This document shows, one piece after another, positions 7,425 through 15,416 of a stretch of 42,690 bases of DNA. The position numbers and the translations under genes are program-made. The notes under the pieces are model-generated. The model had not been told where the DNA came from, made no database searches, and was given only the letters and a program-made list of their open reading frames with translations. Origin of the DNA: an uncultured Gammaproteobacteria bacterium. GTDB taxonomy: Bacteria; Pseudomonadota; Gammaproteobacteria; Pseudomonadales; Azotimanducaceae. The stretch is taken from positions 1 through 42,690 of the forward strand of contig CAJXBG010000019.1 in NCBI GenBank assembly GCA_913050215.1, given 5' to 3'. The stretch's first letter is position 1. Each line of letters opens with the position of its first letter.

Positions 7425-7970
7425 ATGGCCCGAATCAAATTGTTATCCGACGAAGAACTGGACGACGCGACGCTTACAACAGTTCAGGCGATGGAAAAAA
7501 GCGGGGCTGATACCTCTACCATGCGAGGTCTCGCTAATTGTCCAGAATTCTTTAAATCCTATTTCCAGTTTTATGGTCCGGCGCGACAAGGACACTCGTT
7601 GTCTGAAGCGTTGATCGAAATGGTGAGGCTTAGAATTGCTAGACACAATGATTGTTTTACCTGACTCAATGCTCGACTTCTGCAGTCTGCAGAAGAATTA
7701 ACAGAAGAAAAAATCACACGGCTAGATCTCGATAAATCACTCAAGGGGTTTTCTGACGCAGAGCAACTGGCGCTTGAATATGCTGACAAAATGGCAACCG
7801 ATCATCACAACATGAGTGACGATTTTTTTGATCGCCTTAAGCAACACTATACCGACGAGCAGGTATTAGAGCTTGGCATGATGATAGGCCAGTTTATTGG
7901 TTTCGGCAGAGTCTTGATGGTGTTGGATCTAGAATCTAAATTCTGTGCGGTTGAAGGAGCGAACCTCTAA
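7425..7970 (+). CDS. AhpD/CMD-like selenoprotein with in-frame TGA (CxxU)
   Basis: The frame opens at an ATG preceded by GGAGAGG and reads 79 codons to a TGA at 7662-7664. It then continues without another stop to TAA at 7968-7970, for 181 residues in all. The part before the TGA ends RIARHNDCFT. The part after it (LNARLL... IELG-like 'VLELGMMIGQFIGFGR') is the second half of the carboxymuconolactone decarboxylase/AhpD-like family. In that family the motif here is NxCxxCxxxR; the TGA replaces the second cysteine exactly, giving C77-F-T-U80-L-N-A-R84. A perfect SECIS-like hairpin follows at 7677-7695. I therefore read TGA as selenocysteine, making a CxxU redox centre for peroxide or thiol chemistry. 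A plain nonsense mutation is the alternative, but the position and the hairpin argue against it. Standard gene callers would truncate or split this gene. Confidence 0.88.
7677..7695 (+). promoter_or_regulatory. Predicted bacterial SECIS element
   Basis: CTTCTGCAGTCTGCAGAAG folds into a perfect 7-bp stem (7677-7683 with 7689-7695) and a 5-nt loop AGTCT with G at its second position; an A-U pair could close the loop further. The stem begins 12 nt after the TGA and the loop 19 nt after it. This satisfies the known bacterial SECIS rules: a short stem-loop with a guanosine in the first two loop positions, and the loop about 16-37 nt downstream of UGA. The apex resembles UGCAGGUCUGCA of Escherichia coli fdhF. 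It would bind SelB during translation. Confidence 0.82.
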
Positions 7971-8055
7971 GCCAGTAATTTTGCCGATAAACGATCAACA
8001 CTTGCTGCGATAGTGCGTCCGCTCTTTGGCGACAGCAGTCGCAATGAGCGGCATA

Positions 8056-8550
8056 TCATCTCCTGCTTAAACGGGTCCAGGCTTGCGTTTCCTTGTCGTG
8101 CAAATGCGTGCTGTTAAAGACTTCTGTCACGACACAGTATTCAAGCTGAAGCTCATTTGGGTCTTTGAAATAGATGGACTGGCACCAGCCGTGATCGACA
8201 ATATCTGTGACATCCACTGCTTTTGAGCGAAGGTGTTGCTTCCTAGCCTCAAGATCAGCCGGACTGTCAGCCTTGAATGCAAAATGCATCACACCGCCCG
8301 ATATACCGAGGCCGCGGTTGATGCCCGTATCGAAATCGTCGCGGATGCCCGGGACCTCATTGCATTCCATAAACGCCAGCATCTCGCCATTGCCTGTATC
8401 GAGAAACGCATGTCGTATTGTGCCGCCTGCGGTGGGACTCATCACATCACATACTCTGGTGTTAAAACCGAGTATGTTTTCATAGAAATCAAGCGTCGCA
8501 TCCATATCATGGGTAGCAAGACCAACATGGTGAAAACCGTTGTTGTTCAT
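8056..8550 (-). CDS. VOC-superfamily (glyoxalase/extradiol dioxygenase-like) protein
   Basis: A 164-residue protein with two beta-alpha-beta-beta-beta modules of the vicinal oxygen chelate fold. The likely metal ligands are H8 (FHHVGLAT), H89 (GVMHFAF) and E137 (ELQLEYC), and 'IYFKDPNELQLEY' is a standard VOC signature. AGGAG precedes the ATG. It may be a glyoxalase-like isomerase, an extradiol dioxygenase or an epimerase; the short length and simple layout do not decide. It is convergent with the selenoprotein gene (85 bp gap) and divergent from the PhyH gene at 8706. Confidence 0.9.
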   Translation of the reverse strand: MNNNGFHHVGLATHDMDATLDFYENILGFNTRVCDVMSPTAGGTIRHAFLDTGNGEMLAFMECNEVPGIRDDFDTGINRGLGISGGVMHFAFKADSPADLEARKQHLRSKAVDVTDIVDHGWCQSIYFKDPNELQLEYCVVTEVFNSTHLHDKETQAWTRLSRR

Positions 8551-8705
8551 CTAAACTCCTTGTTGCAGCAACAAAAGGACAGGTAAGGGTCGAGTTTACT
8601 AAAGCGTGAGTGGAAAGCGAATTCGATCGTTTCCGATAGCAAAAGCTCAACAAAAGATCGCAACAGTGATATGTTTCTGTCCAGGTACATCTTGAGGGTG
8701 AGCGA

Positions 8706-9629
8706 ATGACGAGCGATAAACGACAAACAAATGATGGTTTATCTACCATAGATGATCAGTCGGTCGAGGATACCCGTCCATCCCAGGCTGTTGAGAAGCA
8801 TGAACGATTGGACAGAATAAGGGATGAAATTCTTCGATTGGGTCTGGAACGGCATGTGCTTGATCTTGAACTTTATGGCTACACTATTCTGGAAAATGTG
8901 AAGCCATTGTCATTCTTCGATGAATTGCGTGAGACGATTTTAAGGCTTGGTGAAGAGGATCGAGCGGCGGGTAGGCGTATTCCCCTGTCAGGGAAAGAAG
9001 GAAAGAGTTACTTAGTGACGTGGCTGCTGGCGAGAGGGCGAATTTTCGAAGAGGCTGTCATGGCTGAAAAACCTTTAGCTTTGATCACGTGGCTGATGGG
9101 TGAGAGTTGTCAGATAAGCAGTAATCACGGTCATATCCGGGTCGATGGTGACCCGCCACAGGATATGCATACGGATACACCGATGGTACCCGATCCTGTG
9201 CCTGAGGCTTCTGCAGCATCAAATATGATGTGGGTAACAGATGACTTCAGTCTCGAGTCTGGTGCGACGCTTGTTGTGCCAGGGTCGCACAAACGACGAA
9301 ACAGCCCGCCCTACGGTGCTAGAAGTATGGCTATTCCTATTGAAGCGAAAAAAGGTTCTGTTGTTGTTTTCAACGGAAATCTTTGGCACGGCGCTGGTGC
9401 CCGCACAATCCCGGGTGAGCGTGTAGGCATGACGGTGTATTTCAACCGTATGTACGCAAGGCCGCAGGAAGACTTGAATGCCGTGATCAGTGATGAGGTC
9501 GTCGCGAGAAATCCAGCAAGATTTGCGCATTTGATCGGGCGTAACAACCCGTATCCAGCGACGGACTTTGGTTTCTTTAACTTAAAAGGCGCGCCTTACT
9601 TTGGTAAGACGATTGATCCCCGAGGATAA
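8706..9629 (+). CDS. Phytanoyl-CoA dioxygenase (PhyH) family Fe(II)/2-oxoglutarate enzyme
   Basis: A 307-residue non-heme iron dioxygenase. The facial triad is visible as H155-T-D157 (DMHTDTP) and H228 (GNLWHGAGA), with R233 or R239 as candidates for 2-oxoglutarate carboxylate binding. 'SGATLVVPGSHK' before the second histidine is a PhyH hallmark. The first 45 residues are charged and poorly structured, which is longer than usual. It would hydroxylate an unactivated carbon using O2 and 2-oxoglutarate. It stands alone on the plus strand, ending before a strong bidirectional terminator. It is one of four PhyH paralogues in the window, all quite divergent from one another. Confidence 0.93.
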   Translation: MTSDKRQTNDGLSTIDDQSVEDTRPSQAVEKHERLDRIRDEILRLGLERHVLDLELYGYTILENVKPLSFFDELRETILRLGEEDRAAGRRIPLSGKEGKSYLVTWLLARGRIFEEAVMAEKPLALITWLMGESCQISSNHGHIRVDGDPPQDMHTDTPMVPDPVPEASAASNMMWVTDDFSLESGATLVVPGSHKRRNSPPYGARSMAIPIEAKKGSVVVFNGNLWHGAGARTIPGERVGMTVYFNRMYARPQEDLNAVISDEVVARNPARFAHLIGRNNPYPATDFGFFNLKGAPYFGKTIDPRG

Positions 9630-9671
9630 GGCCTTTCAGGTAAAAGTCAGTGTTGTTGAATGAAGCGGATC

Positions 9672-9694
9672 AGGGGTGAAACCACTTCACCCCT
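9672..9694. terminator. Bidirectional intrinsic terminator
   Basis: AGGGGTGAA and TTCACCCCT form a perfect 9-bp stem with a 5-nt ACCAC loop, followed on the plus strand by TTGTATT. It lies between two convergent genes that end at 9629 and 9734 and probably serves both. Confidence 0.7.
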
Positions 9695-9733
9695 TGTATT
9701 ACTGCGTTGAGTTAATTGTTTTTTAATCGCTTG

Positions 9734-10900
9734 TTACAGACCGAGATAGTCTTCGTAGTTTTTGCTATAAAACCGGTCTAACTCCTCAGTGCTTGCTTCG
9801 ACGGCGTCGAGACTTTCCTCGAAATCTCCAAACGGATCCTTGCCGCCCTCTGGGTGTGGATAGTCGGTGTTAAACATCAGAATATTTTTGCCGACGTTCT
9901 TCAAAATCCAGCCGGTATTTTCAGTATGAAGTGGCGCGACGCGAATCTGTCGTTCGAAATACTCTGAGGGTTTCATGGAAAGTTTTTTCAGGCTTTGATC
10001 AAACTTGCCGAGCAACGAGACACCCATATCAAGGTTCATCAGTGAGGCAGGCACCCAATTAGCACCAAGTTCGATAATGCCAATTTTCAGTTTTGGAAAA
10101 CGCTCCAGTACACCGTCAAAGATCATGCAGGTTATCCATCGTTCTATTGTGTGGTGGATAACAGGCAAGTCTTTAGGTTTGGTGGTTTCGATGTTGCCAA
10201 TATTGCCTGCCAGTACTCTTTCTACTCCGGTGTTCATATAAACCGATGGCATGTTCTGGCCACTACCGATATGTAGTGTCACCGGCACGCCAGCTTCTTC
10301 CATCATCGCCCAAAGTGGGTCATAGGCGATATGTGAAGGGGCTCTGCCTTCAACCGCATCGGAACCTATCCAAATAGCATTGATGCCTAATTCTAACGCG
10401 AGTTTCAGTGAAGTCTGTGCACGCTCAGGATCTCGTAACGACAGGTAACCAACTGATTTCAGCTGCGTGTCATCAGCGCAAAAGTCTGCCATGCCGCGAT
10501 TGAGTGCATCACAACCGCCATAAACCACTTCAAGATCCTTCGATCGAGCAAACCGACCGGCGCCAACTGAGGGGAAGATGAGTTGCGAGGTCACACCCAT
10601 AATGCTCAATGCGTCGCTGCGTTCGCGCTTTTCGACCGCGCCGTATGCGCTCCACATGTTGCGTTTGCCGGGGTGCGCAAAAATGTCAGATTTTAACGCC
10701 GCTGTGAGCTCTGGGTTCTGGCCCGCCAACCGCTTGTCTGCGGCTTCGATGATAGGGTCAAGCGCAGGCATGTTGAGGTCGAAAACACCTGTGTCCAAAT
10801 TGTCTTTTACATATTCTGTTGCGTAACTTTCCAGCCAGCCTCGTCCTTCAATGATATGGCTATCTGCATCGTGAATGACGCGTCCCTCGCGGTGCGACAT
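9734..10900 (-). CDS. ACMSD-like amidohydrolase (amidohydrolase_2 family)
   Basis: A 388-residue TIM-barrel hydrolase or decarboxylase. The metal-binding set fits the amidohydrolase_2/ACMSD group: DADSH (D13, H15) near the N-terminus, H210 in VTLHIGSG, and D346 in FNTDYPHPEGG. Members decarboxylate or hydrolyse aromatic-ring cleavage products and related acids. The start is the ATG at 10900-10898, which has AGGAGG 4 nt upstream; an in-frame ATG seven codons earlier (10921) overlaps that site and is unlikely. A promoter is predicted at 10940-10968. The gene is monocistronic, ending at the shared terminator. Confidence 0.93.
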   Translation of the reverse strand: MSHREGRVIHDADSHIIEGRGWLESYATEYVKDNLDTGVFDLNMPALDPIIEAADKRLAGQNPELTAALKSDIFAHPGKRNMWSAYGAVEKRERSDALSIMGVTSQLIFPSVGAGRFARSKDLEVVYGGCDALNRGMADFCADDTQLKSVGYLSLRDPERAQTSLKLALELGINAIWIGSDAVEGRAPSHIAYDPLWAMMEEAGVPVTLHIGSGQNMPSVYMNTGVERVLAGNIGNIETTKPKDLPVIHHTIERWITCMIFDGVLERFPKLKIGIIELGANWVPASLMNLDMGVSLLGKFDQSLKKLSMKPSEYFERQIRVAPLHTENTGWILKNVGKNILMFNTDYPHPEGGKDPFGDFEESLDAVEASTEELDRFYSKNYEDYLGL

Positions 10901-10939
10901 ATGTCCTCCTAAAATGGTCATGAGTTTCGATTTAAAAAA

Positions 10940-10968
10940 ATATTAATATATAGTTCATATAATAACAA
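10940..10968 (-). promoter_or_regulatory. Predicted sigma70 promoter of the ACMSD-like gene
   Basis: On the minus strand TTGTTA (10968-10963) is followed after 17 nt by TAATAT (10945-10940), each matching four of six consensus positions, inside a very AT-rich stretch. The transcription start would lie near 10933, about 30 nt ahead of the chosen ATG. Confidence 0.45.
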
Positions 10969-11001
10969 CCCTGTTTCCATATTTGTTACTGGGGGTGTCA
11001 T

Positions 11002-11027
11002 CAAAGTGTGCTAGCAAAGTGTGCTAG
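11002..11027. repeat. Perfect 13-bp tandem direct repeat
   Basis: CAAAGTGTGCTAG occurs twice with no gap (11002-11014 and 11015-11027). It lies about 35 bp upstream of the predicted -35 box of the ACMSD-like gene, a usual location for an activator site. No neighbouring regulator can be matched to it. Confidence 0.6.
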
Positions 11028-11256
11028 TGAAGCAAGCTTTCAATTCTCCTAAGACGAATTTCACGATCTTGTCGATCAGGGGAAGATTTTATCAACCTCG
11101 AAACCATGATGAGCGGCCACACCCTATGCGGCGCTGCTCCTCTATCGCGGTTCCCCAACGTGCCTCGTTGGTCAGGTTGTGTTGTGGAAATTGACGCGAT
11201 CATCCATGCGGGCATTTGACGACAGCTCAACCAGCCGGCGCCTAAGGTATTGCGCT

Positions 11257-12501
11257 TTAGCGAACGTCGGGTATCAGAGCTGGAGGAAACCACTCACAAT
11301 TAATGACTGCTGGATGCCCTTCATAGACTCGCATCCCCATCATGTAGGGTCCTGCGGGTACCGGCAGCCAGTTGTTAGTCTTGGCTGGCCGTGCCGCACT
11401 GATGGTCAGCGTCAAGCTGCCATCCTGATCGTAGACAAGCCCCGGGGTGCGATCGCTAATAGACCAGCGATCAATTTCGTTCTCAACAAGATACATGTCC
11501 ATACCATAGGCCGTTAATGACCAAAAGGCATTGCAGGGTGGTAAAGCATTGGCCTCAAATTTTAAAAGAAGCGGCGTTGAACCGTCGGGTCTATTGCCCG
11601 TTGCGTCTGATTGCACAATGTAGGAGCGGTTTTCAATAGCCTGATGGCCACCTAGACCGAATTTGGCGCCTGCCGCGCGTTTAAGAATGTCGCCGTCAAA
11701 ACCGGTTGCGCTGCGCCCGGTACTCCAGCCGTTTTTATGCACGGTGCCCGCTGCATTGCGCCCCGTGATAAGTTTGTCCCCTTCCTCAACTCCAGCAGCC
11801 AGTGCGTCTGCCGAAACACTGTCCGGATCATCTACGATTGCCTGTGCTTCTGCAGAGAGTTTCGGGTGCCAAAGCGCCGGTTGGTCGAGTGCAACGTAGC
11901 TTTTTAGTTCGGTGAAAAATTCCGCACCTGCTTTATGGATACCCGTTGGGCGACCGGCTCGCGCTGTTCGTTCGGTGGGGTGAGAAAGTGGTGCTGTTAC
12001 GCGAATACTTCGCTGCAGAGAACGTGCCTTTTCGATATCTTCCGGCGACTCAACAAGCACCCGAACAATGACCCATGCCGTGGGAGTGCCAATCGTGACG
12101 ATATTGCCAGCATCGTTGGCCGGGGGCGTGTCTGGGTCGAAGGTCACCTGAACGCTGGTGCCTCTGACCCCATGGTGACGACGACAAACATAGGCGACAT
12201 GTGTATAGGCATCAAGCACCATCACGTTCCAATACCGGTTCGGGTGATCCATAGGCGGGACATCAATCGTTAAATCACCATGACGCAAGTCATACCAGGC
12301 GGATGAGTACAGCGTATCGTTATTCGGCACGACGATTGCCCGATCACTTGGTGTCGCCAGATCATCAACATGATTCATCGTGCCGCTGTCGTTCTTTGAA
12401 CACAATAACAACCGAGTGCGGTGTACCGACGCTAAGGGAAAACCCCAGATGTATGCTTCAGCGGCAGGAGAGATCTGAGGGGGTAATGAAGACTGAGACA
12501 T
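11257..12501 (-). CDS. DUF1254/DUF1214 domain protein
   Basis: A 414-residue protein with the DUF1254 domain first ('AAEAYIWGFPLASVHRTR', about 14-31, and 'VVPNNDTLYSSAWYDLRHG' about 57-75) and DUF1214 at the C-terminus ('FWSLTAYGMDMYLVENEIDRWSI' and 'NNWLPVPAGPYMMGMRVYEG'). No signal peptide is visible, although many family members are secreted. The function of this family is not established. It is 40 bp downstream of the molybdenum hydroxylase large subunit on the same strand and is the last gene of that probable operon, so it may process the same substrate. Confidence 0.92.
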   Translation of the reverse strand: MSQSSLPPQISPAAEAYIWGFPLASVHRTRLLLCSKNDSGTMNHVDDLATPSDRAIVVPNNDTLYSSAWYDLRHGDLTIDVPPMDHPNRYWNVMVLDAYTHVAYVCRRHHGVRGTSVQVTFDPDTPPANDAGNIVTIGTPTAWVIVRVLVESPEDIEKARSLQRSIRVTAPLSHPTERTARAGRPTGIHKAGAEFFTELKSYVALDQPALWHPKLSAEAQAIVDDPDSVSADALAAGVEEGDKLITGRNAAGTVHKNGWSTGRSATGFDGDILKRAAGAKFGLGGHQAIENRSYIVQSDATGNRPDGSTPLLLKFEANALPPCNAFWSLTAYGMDMYLVENEIDRWSISDRTPGLVYDQDGSLTLTISAARPAKTNNWLPVPAGPYMMGMRVYEGHPAVINCEWFPPALIPDVR

Positions 12502-12541
12502 AACGATGAATGGGTTTCCTTAAAAAGCTTTAGATAGTGAG

Positions 12542-14923
12542 TTAGATTTTGCCGATCGCTGACAGAATTCGCTCTGGGGTAAAAGGTTGTTGCGTCACTT
12601 TTCCGCCTAGAGGACTTAAAGCATCGTTGATGGCATTCATGATTGCCGCTGCTGCCGCGCCGGTGCCAGCTTCTCCGGCGCCTTTAGCGCCAAGTTCTGA
12701 TTCGCTGGTGGGAGTCTCAATATGCGCAACTTCAATGTCAGGCACATCGGTCATTGTCGGTAGTAGGTAGTTAGACATGGTGCCGTTTAGCAGCTCTCCT
12801 CGGTCGTTATACCGACATTCCTCAAACAGGGCGCCGCCGATGCCTTGCACGACACCACCACGGATTTGTTCGTCGACTAATTGCGGGTTGATGACTCTGC
12901 CGCAATCTTCGACAACGCAGTATTTTTTGAACGCGATCAGGCCGGTCTCGATGTCGACCTCGATGTAGCAGCCTTGTACGCCGTTGGTGAAGGCAAAGGG
13001 GTATTGTCTCGGGACATAATGGCGAGTTGCTACCAGCTCCGCCTGAAAGTCAGGCGGTAGGGTGTCTGGGCGAAAATAACAAATGCGCCCAATCTCGGAT
13101 AAAGGCATGCGCACTTCTCCGTCTCTGTGGTTTATCACATTGTTTTCGCAAATATCCAGTGAGTCAGCATCCGTTTGAAGCATAATCGCCGCGACTTCAA
13201 GTATGTTTTCACGCAGTGCTTTACCCGCCTGAACTGCCGCCTCACCAGCAATACCTGCGCCACGCGACCCCCATGTGCCGCCACCATAGGGTGTTACATC
13301 GGTGTCACCGGTGATGACTTTGATGCTATCTAAAGTGATGCCTAAGGCACTTGCGACGCACTGTGCCACGATAGTCTCTGAACCCTGTCCCTGTTCAGTG
13401 ACGCCAATGGCAACGGTCGTATTGCCGTTGGCATCGAGTCTAACGGTCGCGCCATCCTGCGCAGTGATAGGTGCTCCACCAACCCCGTATGAAGCAACAC
13501 CCGGATTGGTCATTTCGATAAATGTTGCGATCCCGATGCCGCGATAGACGCCTCTTTCGCGGGCTGCGGCCTGATCTTTACGCAGCTCCGCATAATTGAT
13601 CATTTTTTCTAGTTTATCGAGACTCGCCTGGTGTGAAAGTTTTTCAAAAGGAAGACCGCTGGCGGAAGTTGTAGGGTAGGCGTCATCAGCGATGAGATTG
13701 CGGCGCCGAATTTCCAACGGGTCCATCCCAATCGCCCTTGCAGCATCATCGACCATACCTTCGGTGATCATCGTGACGATAGGGTGACCGACAGCCCGGT
13801 ACTGTGACATAGGTGTTTTGTTTTGATAGACAACCGTGGCTCTGCCTTTGTAGTTACGATTCCTGTATTGACCGCCGGTAAAATTCAACACTTGCAGGGC
13901 TTCCATAGCGCTGGTTCTAGGATAGGCGGAATAGGGCCCAACGCCGGTCCAGTCATCGATCTCGAAAGCGGTAATTTCACCGTTCGCCGTGACCGCGACG
14001 CGGGTGTCTATTCGATGATCGCGAGCATGAATGTCTGAAAGAAAGGACTCGCGTCGATCAGCAACAAACTTCACGGGGCGGCCCAGCATGTAAGATAAGG
14101 CCACTGTTGCGAATTCGTCAGGGTAAGCGTGCACCTTGATACCGTATGCGCCTCCCACATCGTTGCAAATCACACGTACCTTGTGCGTGTCTAATCCAAT
14201 GTGCTTTGCAAATAGGCTTTGCATCATGTGTGGGGCTTGAGTTGATTGGTAGATCGTCATCTGATCGTCAGCGGAATTGAAATCAGCTACGATGCTGCGG
14301 CTTTCGGGACACACGCCGGTGTGACGGTTTGAAATATAGCGCTCTTCAATGATGTGCGCTGCATGGTCAAAAGATGCACCTACATCTCCGGCATCCATCG
14401 TTCGACGCCAGGCCAGATTGTCACCCAGCGACTCATGGATAATCTCGGCATCTTCTCCTAAAGCGGCTTCCATATCAGTCACGACCGGTAGAATGTCCCA
14501 TTCAACTTTAATCAGTTCGAGGGCATCCTCAGCCAGCGCTCGTGTGCTTGCAACGATTGCGACAACGGGTTCACCTTCCCAACTGGCTTTTTCAATCGCG
14601 AGTGCGTGTTGCTCTGCTGATTTCATCCCCTCAAGATGCGCGAGAACACCGACCCAAGGCGCACAAACCTCGGCTATATCGTGCCCGTCAACCACTGCAA
14701 CAACGCCAGGCGCTTTGATCGCTTGGTTTTTATCAATTTTGTTTATCCGGGCGTGTGCATAGGGCGAGCGGAGAAAAGCGACATGTACCATACGAGGCAA
14801 TTTTGTGTCGTCAGTATAGTTCCCCCGGCCATTCAGCAGGCGTTTTGCATTGGGACGGGGTACGGTCCGCCCGATGTAGCTATTCGGTCGGAACAGGTGA
14901 TTGTCATTAGAGGCATTAGTCAT
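12542..14923 (-). CDS. Xanthine dehydrogenase/CO dehydrogenase-type molybdenum hydroxylase, large subunit
   Basis: About 793 residues with the aldehyde oxidase/xanthine dehydrogenase a/b hammerhead domain first ('GRTVPRPNAKRLLNGRGNYTDD'-type start) and the molybdopterin-binding domain after it. The catalytic glutamate sits in GAKGAGEAGT (E751). The AYRCSFR loop of form I CO dehydrogenase is absent; the region reads SQYRAVGHPIV, so this is not a true CO dehydrogenase. I chose the ATG at 14923, which has AGGTGA 5 nt upstream, over a GTG at 14932. The start overlaps the end of the iron-sulfur subunit gene by 8 nt, indicating translational coupling. The enzyme hydroxylates a carbon next to a heteroatom or oxidises an aldehyde with water as oxygen source. 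Confidence 0.95.
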   Translation of the reverse strand: MTNASNDNHLFRPNSYIGRTVPRPNAKRLLNGRGNYTDDTKLPRMVHVAFLRSPYAHARINKIDKNQAIKAPGVVAVVDGHDIAEVCAPWVGVLAHLEGMKSAEQHALAIEKASWEGEPVVAIVASTRALAEDALELIKVEWDILPVVTDMEAALGEDAEIIHESLGDNLAWRRTMDAGDVGASFDHAAHIIEERYISNRHTGVCPESRSIVADFNSADDQMTIYQSTQAPHMMQSLFAKHIGLDTHKVRVICNDVGGAYGIKVHAYPDEFATVALSYMLGRPVKFVADRRESFLSDIHARDHRIDTRVAVTANGEITAFEIDDWTGVGPYSAYPRTSAMEALQVLNFTGGQYRNRNYKGRATVVYQNKTPMSQYRAVGHPIVTMITEGMVDDAARAIGMDPLEIRRRNLIADDAYPTTSASGLPFEKLSHQASLDKLEKMINYAELRKDQAAARERGVYRGIGIATFIEMTNPGVASYGVGGAPITAQDGATVRLDANGNTTVAIGVTEQGQGSETIVAQCVASALGITLDSIKVITGDTDVTPYGGGTWGSRGAGIAGEAAVQAGKALRENILEVAAIMLQTDADSLDICENNVINHRDGEVRMPLSEIGRICYFRPDTLPPDFQAELVATRHYVPRQYPFAFTNGVQGCYIEVDIETGLIAFKKYCVVEDCGRVINPQLVDEQIRGGVVQGIGGALFEECRYNDRGELLNGTMSNYLLPTMTDVPDIEVAHIETPTSESELGAKGAGEAGTGAAAAAIMNAINDALSPLGGKVTQQPFTPERILSAIGKI

Positions 14924-15416
14924 CTTGCTCACCTACGCGCGCGTTCCTTGTTTGCGCTACCGTCTCTACGGCATCAACAATGGCTTCGTAACCGGTACAG
15001 CGGCAGTAGTTACCGCTTAGATATTCACGTATTTCTTGGCGGCAGGGTTTTGAATTTTGGGTCAGTAGTTCCGCCGACATCATGAGCATTCCCGGCGTAC
15101 AAAAACCGCATTGCAGCGCGTTTCTGGCGTGAAATGCATCCTGTAAGTCGCGGAACTCGCCGCTTTCTGAAGCACCTTCAATCGTGGTGACTTCGTCACC
15201 CTCAACTTGCACCGCAAGGATTGTGCAAGCGCGTGCTGTTTGTCCATTGATGTTGACTGTGCATGCACCGCAGACACCTGATTCGCACCCGACATGGGTG
15301 CCGGTGAGTTCTAATTCAATTCGCAAAAAGTCAGCTAAAGACATACGTGGCTCGACAATTTTTGCCTGCAACTCGCCATTAACACTTAACGAAATGAGTC
15401 TTTTTTCTGTCGTCAT
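14916..15416 (-). CDS. Molybdenum hydroxylase, 2x[2Fe-2S] small subunit
   Basis: A 166-residue protein with both iron-sulfur domains of the xanthine dehydrogenase small subunit. The plant-type ferredoxin cluster uses C44, C49, C52 and C64 (GCESGVCGAC), and the C-terminal helical domain uses C103, C106, C138 and C140 (QCGFCTPG, YCRCTGY). It passes electrons from the molybdenum site to FAD in the medium subunit. Its ATG directly abuts the TAG of the FAD subunit gene (15417) and its end overlaps the large subunit start, so the three subunits are made in step. Confidence 0.97.
   Translation of the reverse strand: MTTEKRLISLSVNGELQAKIVEPRMSLADFLRIELELTGTHVGCESGVCGACTVNINGQTARACTILAVQVEGDEVTTIEGASESGEFRDLQDAFHARNALQCGFCTPGMLMMSAELLTQNSKPCRQEIREYLSGNYCRCTGYEAIVDAVETVAQTRNARVGEQDD

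Larger units (their letters stand above)
10901..11256. other. Intergenic region with promoter and 13-bp tandem repeat
   Basis: A 356-bp stretch between two minus-strand genes. It holds an AT-rich predicted promoter (10940-10968) and a perfect 13-bp tandem repeat (11002-11027) upstream of it. Short open frames across 11024-11256 have no coding character or ribosome-binding site. Confidence 0.6.

Noticed and set aside
7425-7664. A 79-residue complete protein ending at the TGA, or a pseudogene with a nonsense mutation
   Set aside because: The frame continues with family-like sequence, the TGA sits at a redox cysteine position and a SECIS-type hairpin follows, so recoding explains it better.
11024-11293. 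An 89-codon minus-strand frame after the DUF1254 gene
   Set aside because: It overlaps the end of the DUF1254 gene in another frame and has a low-complexity, basic translation without family features.
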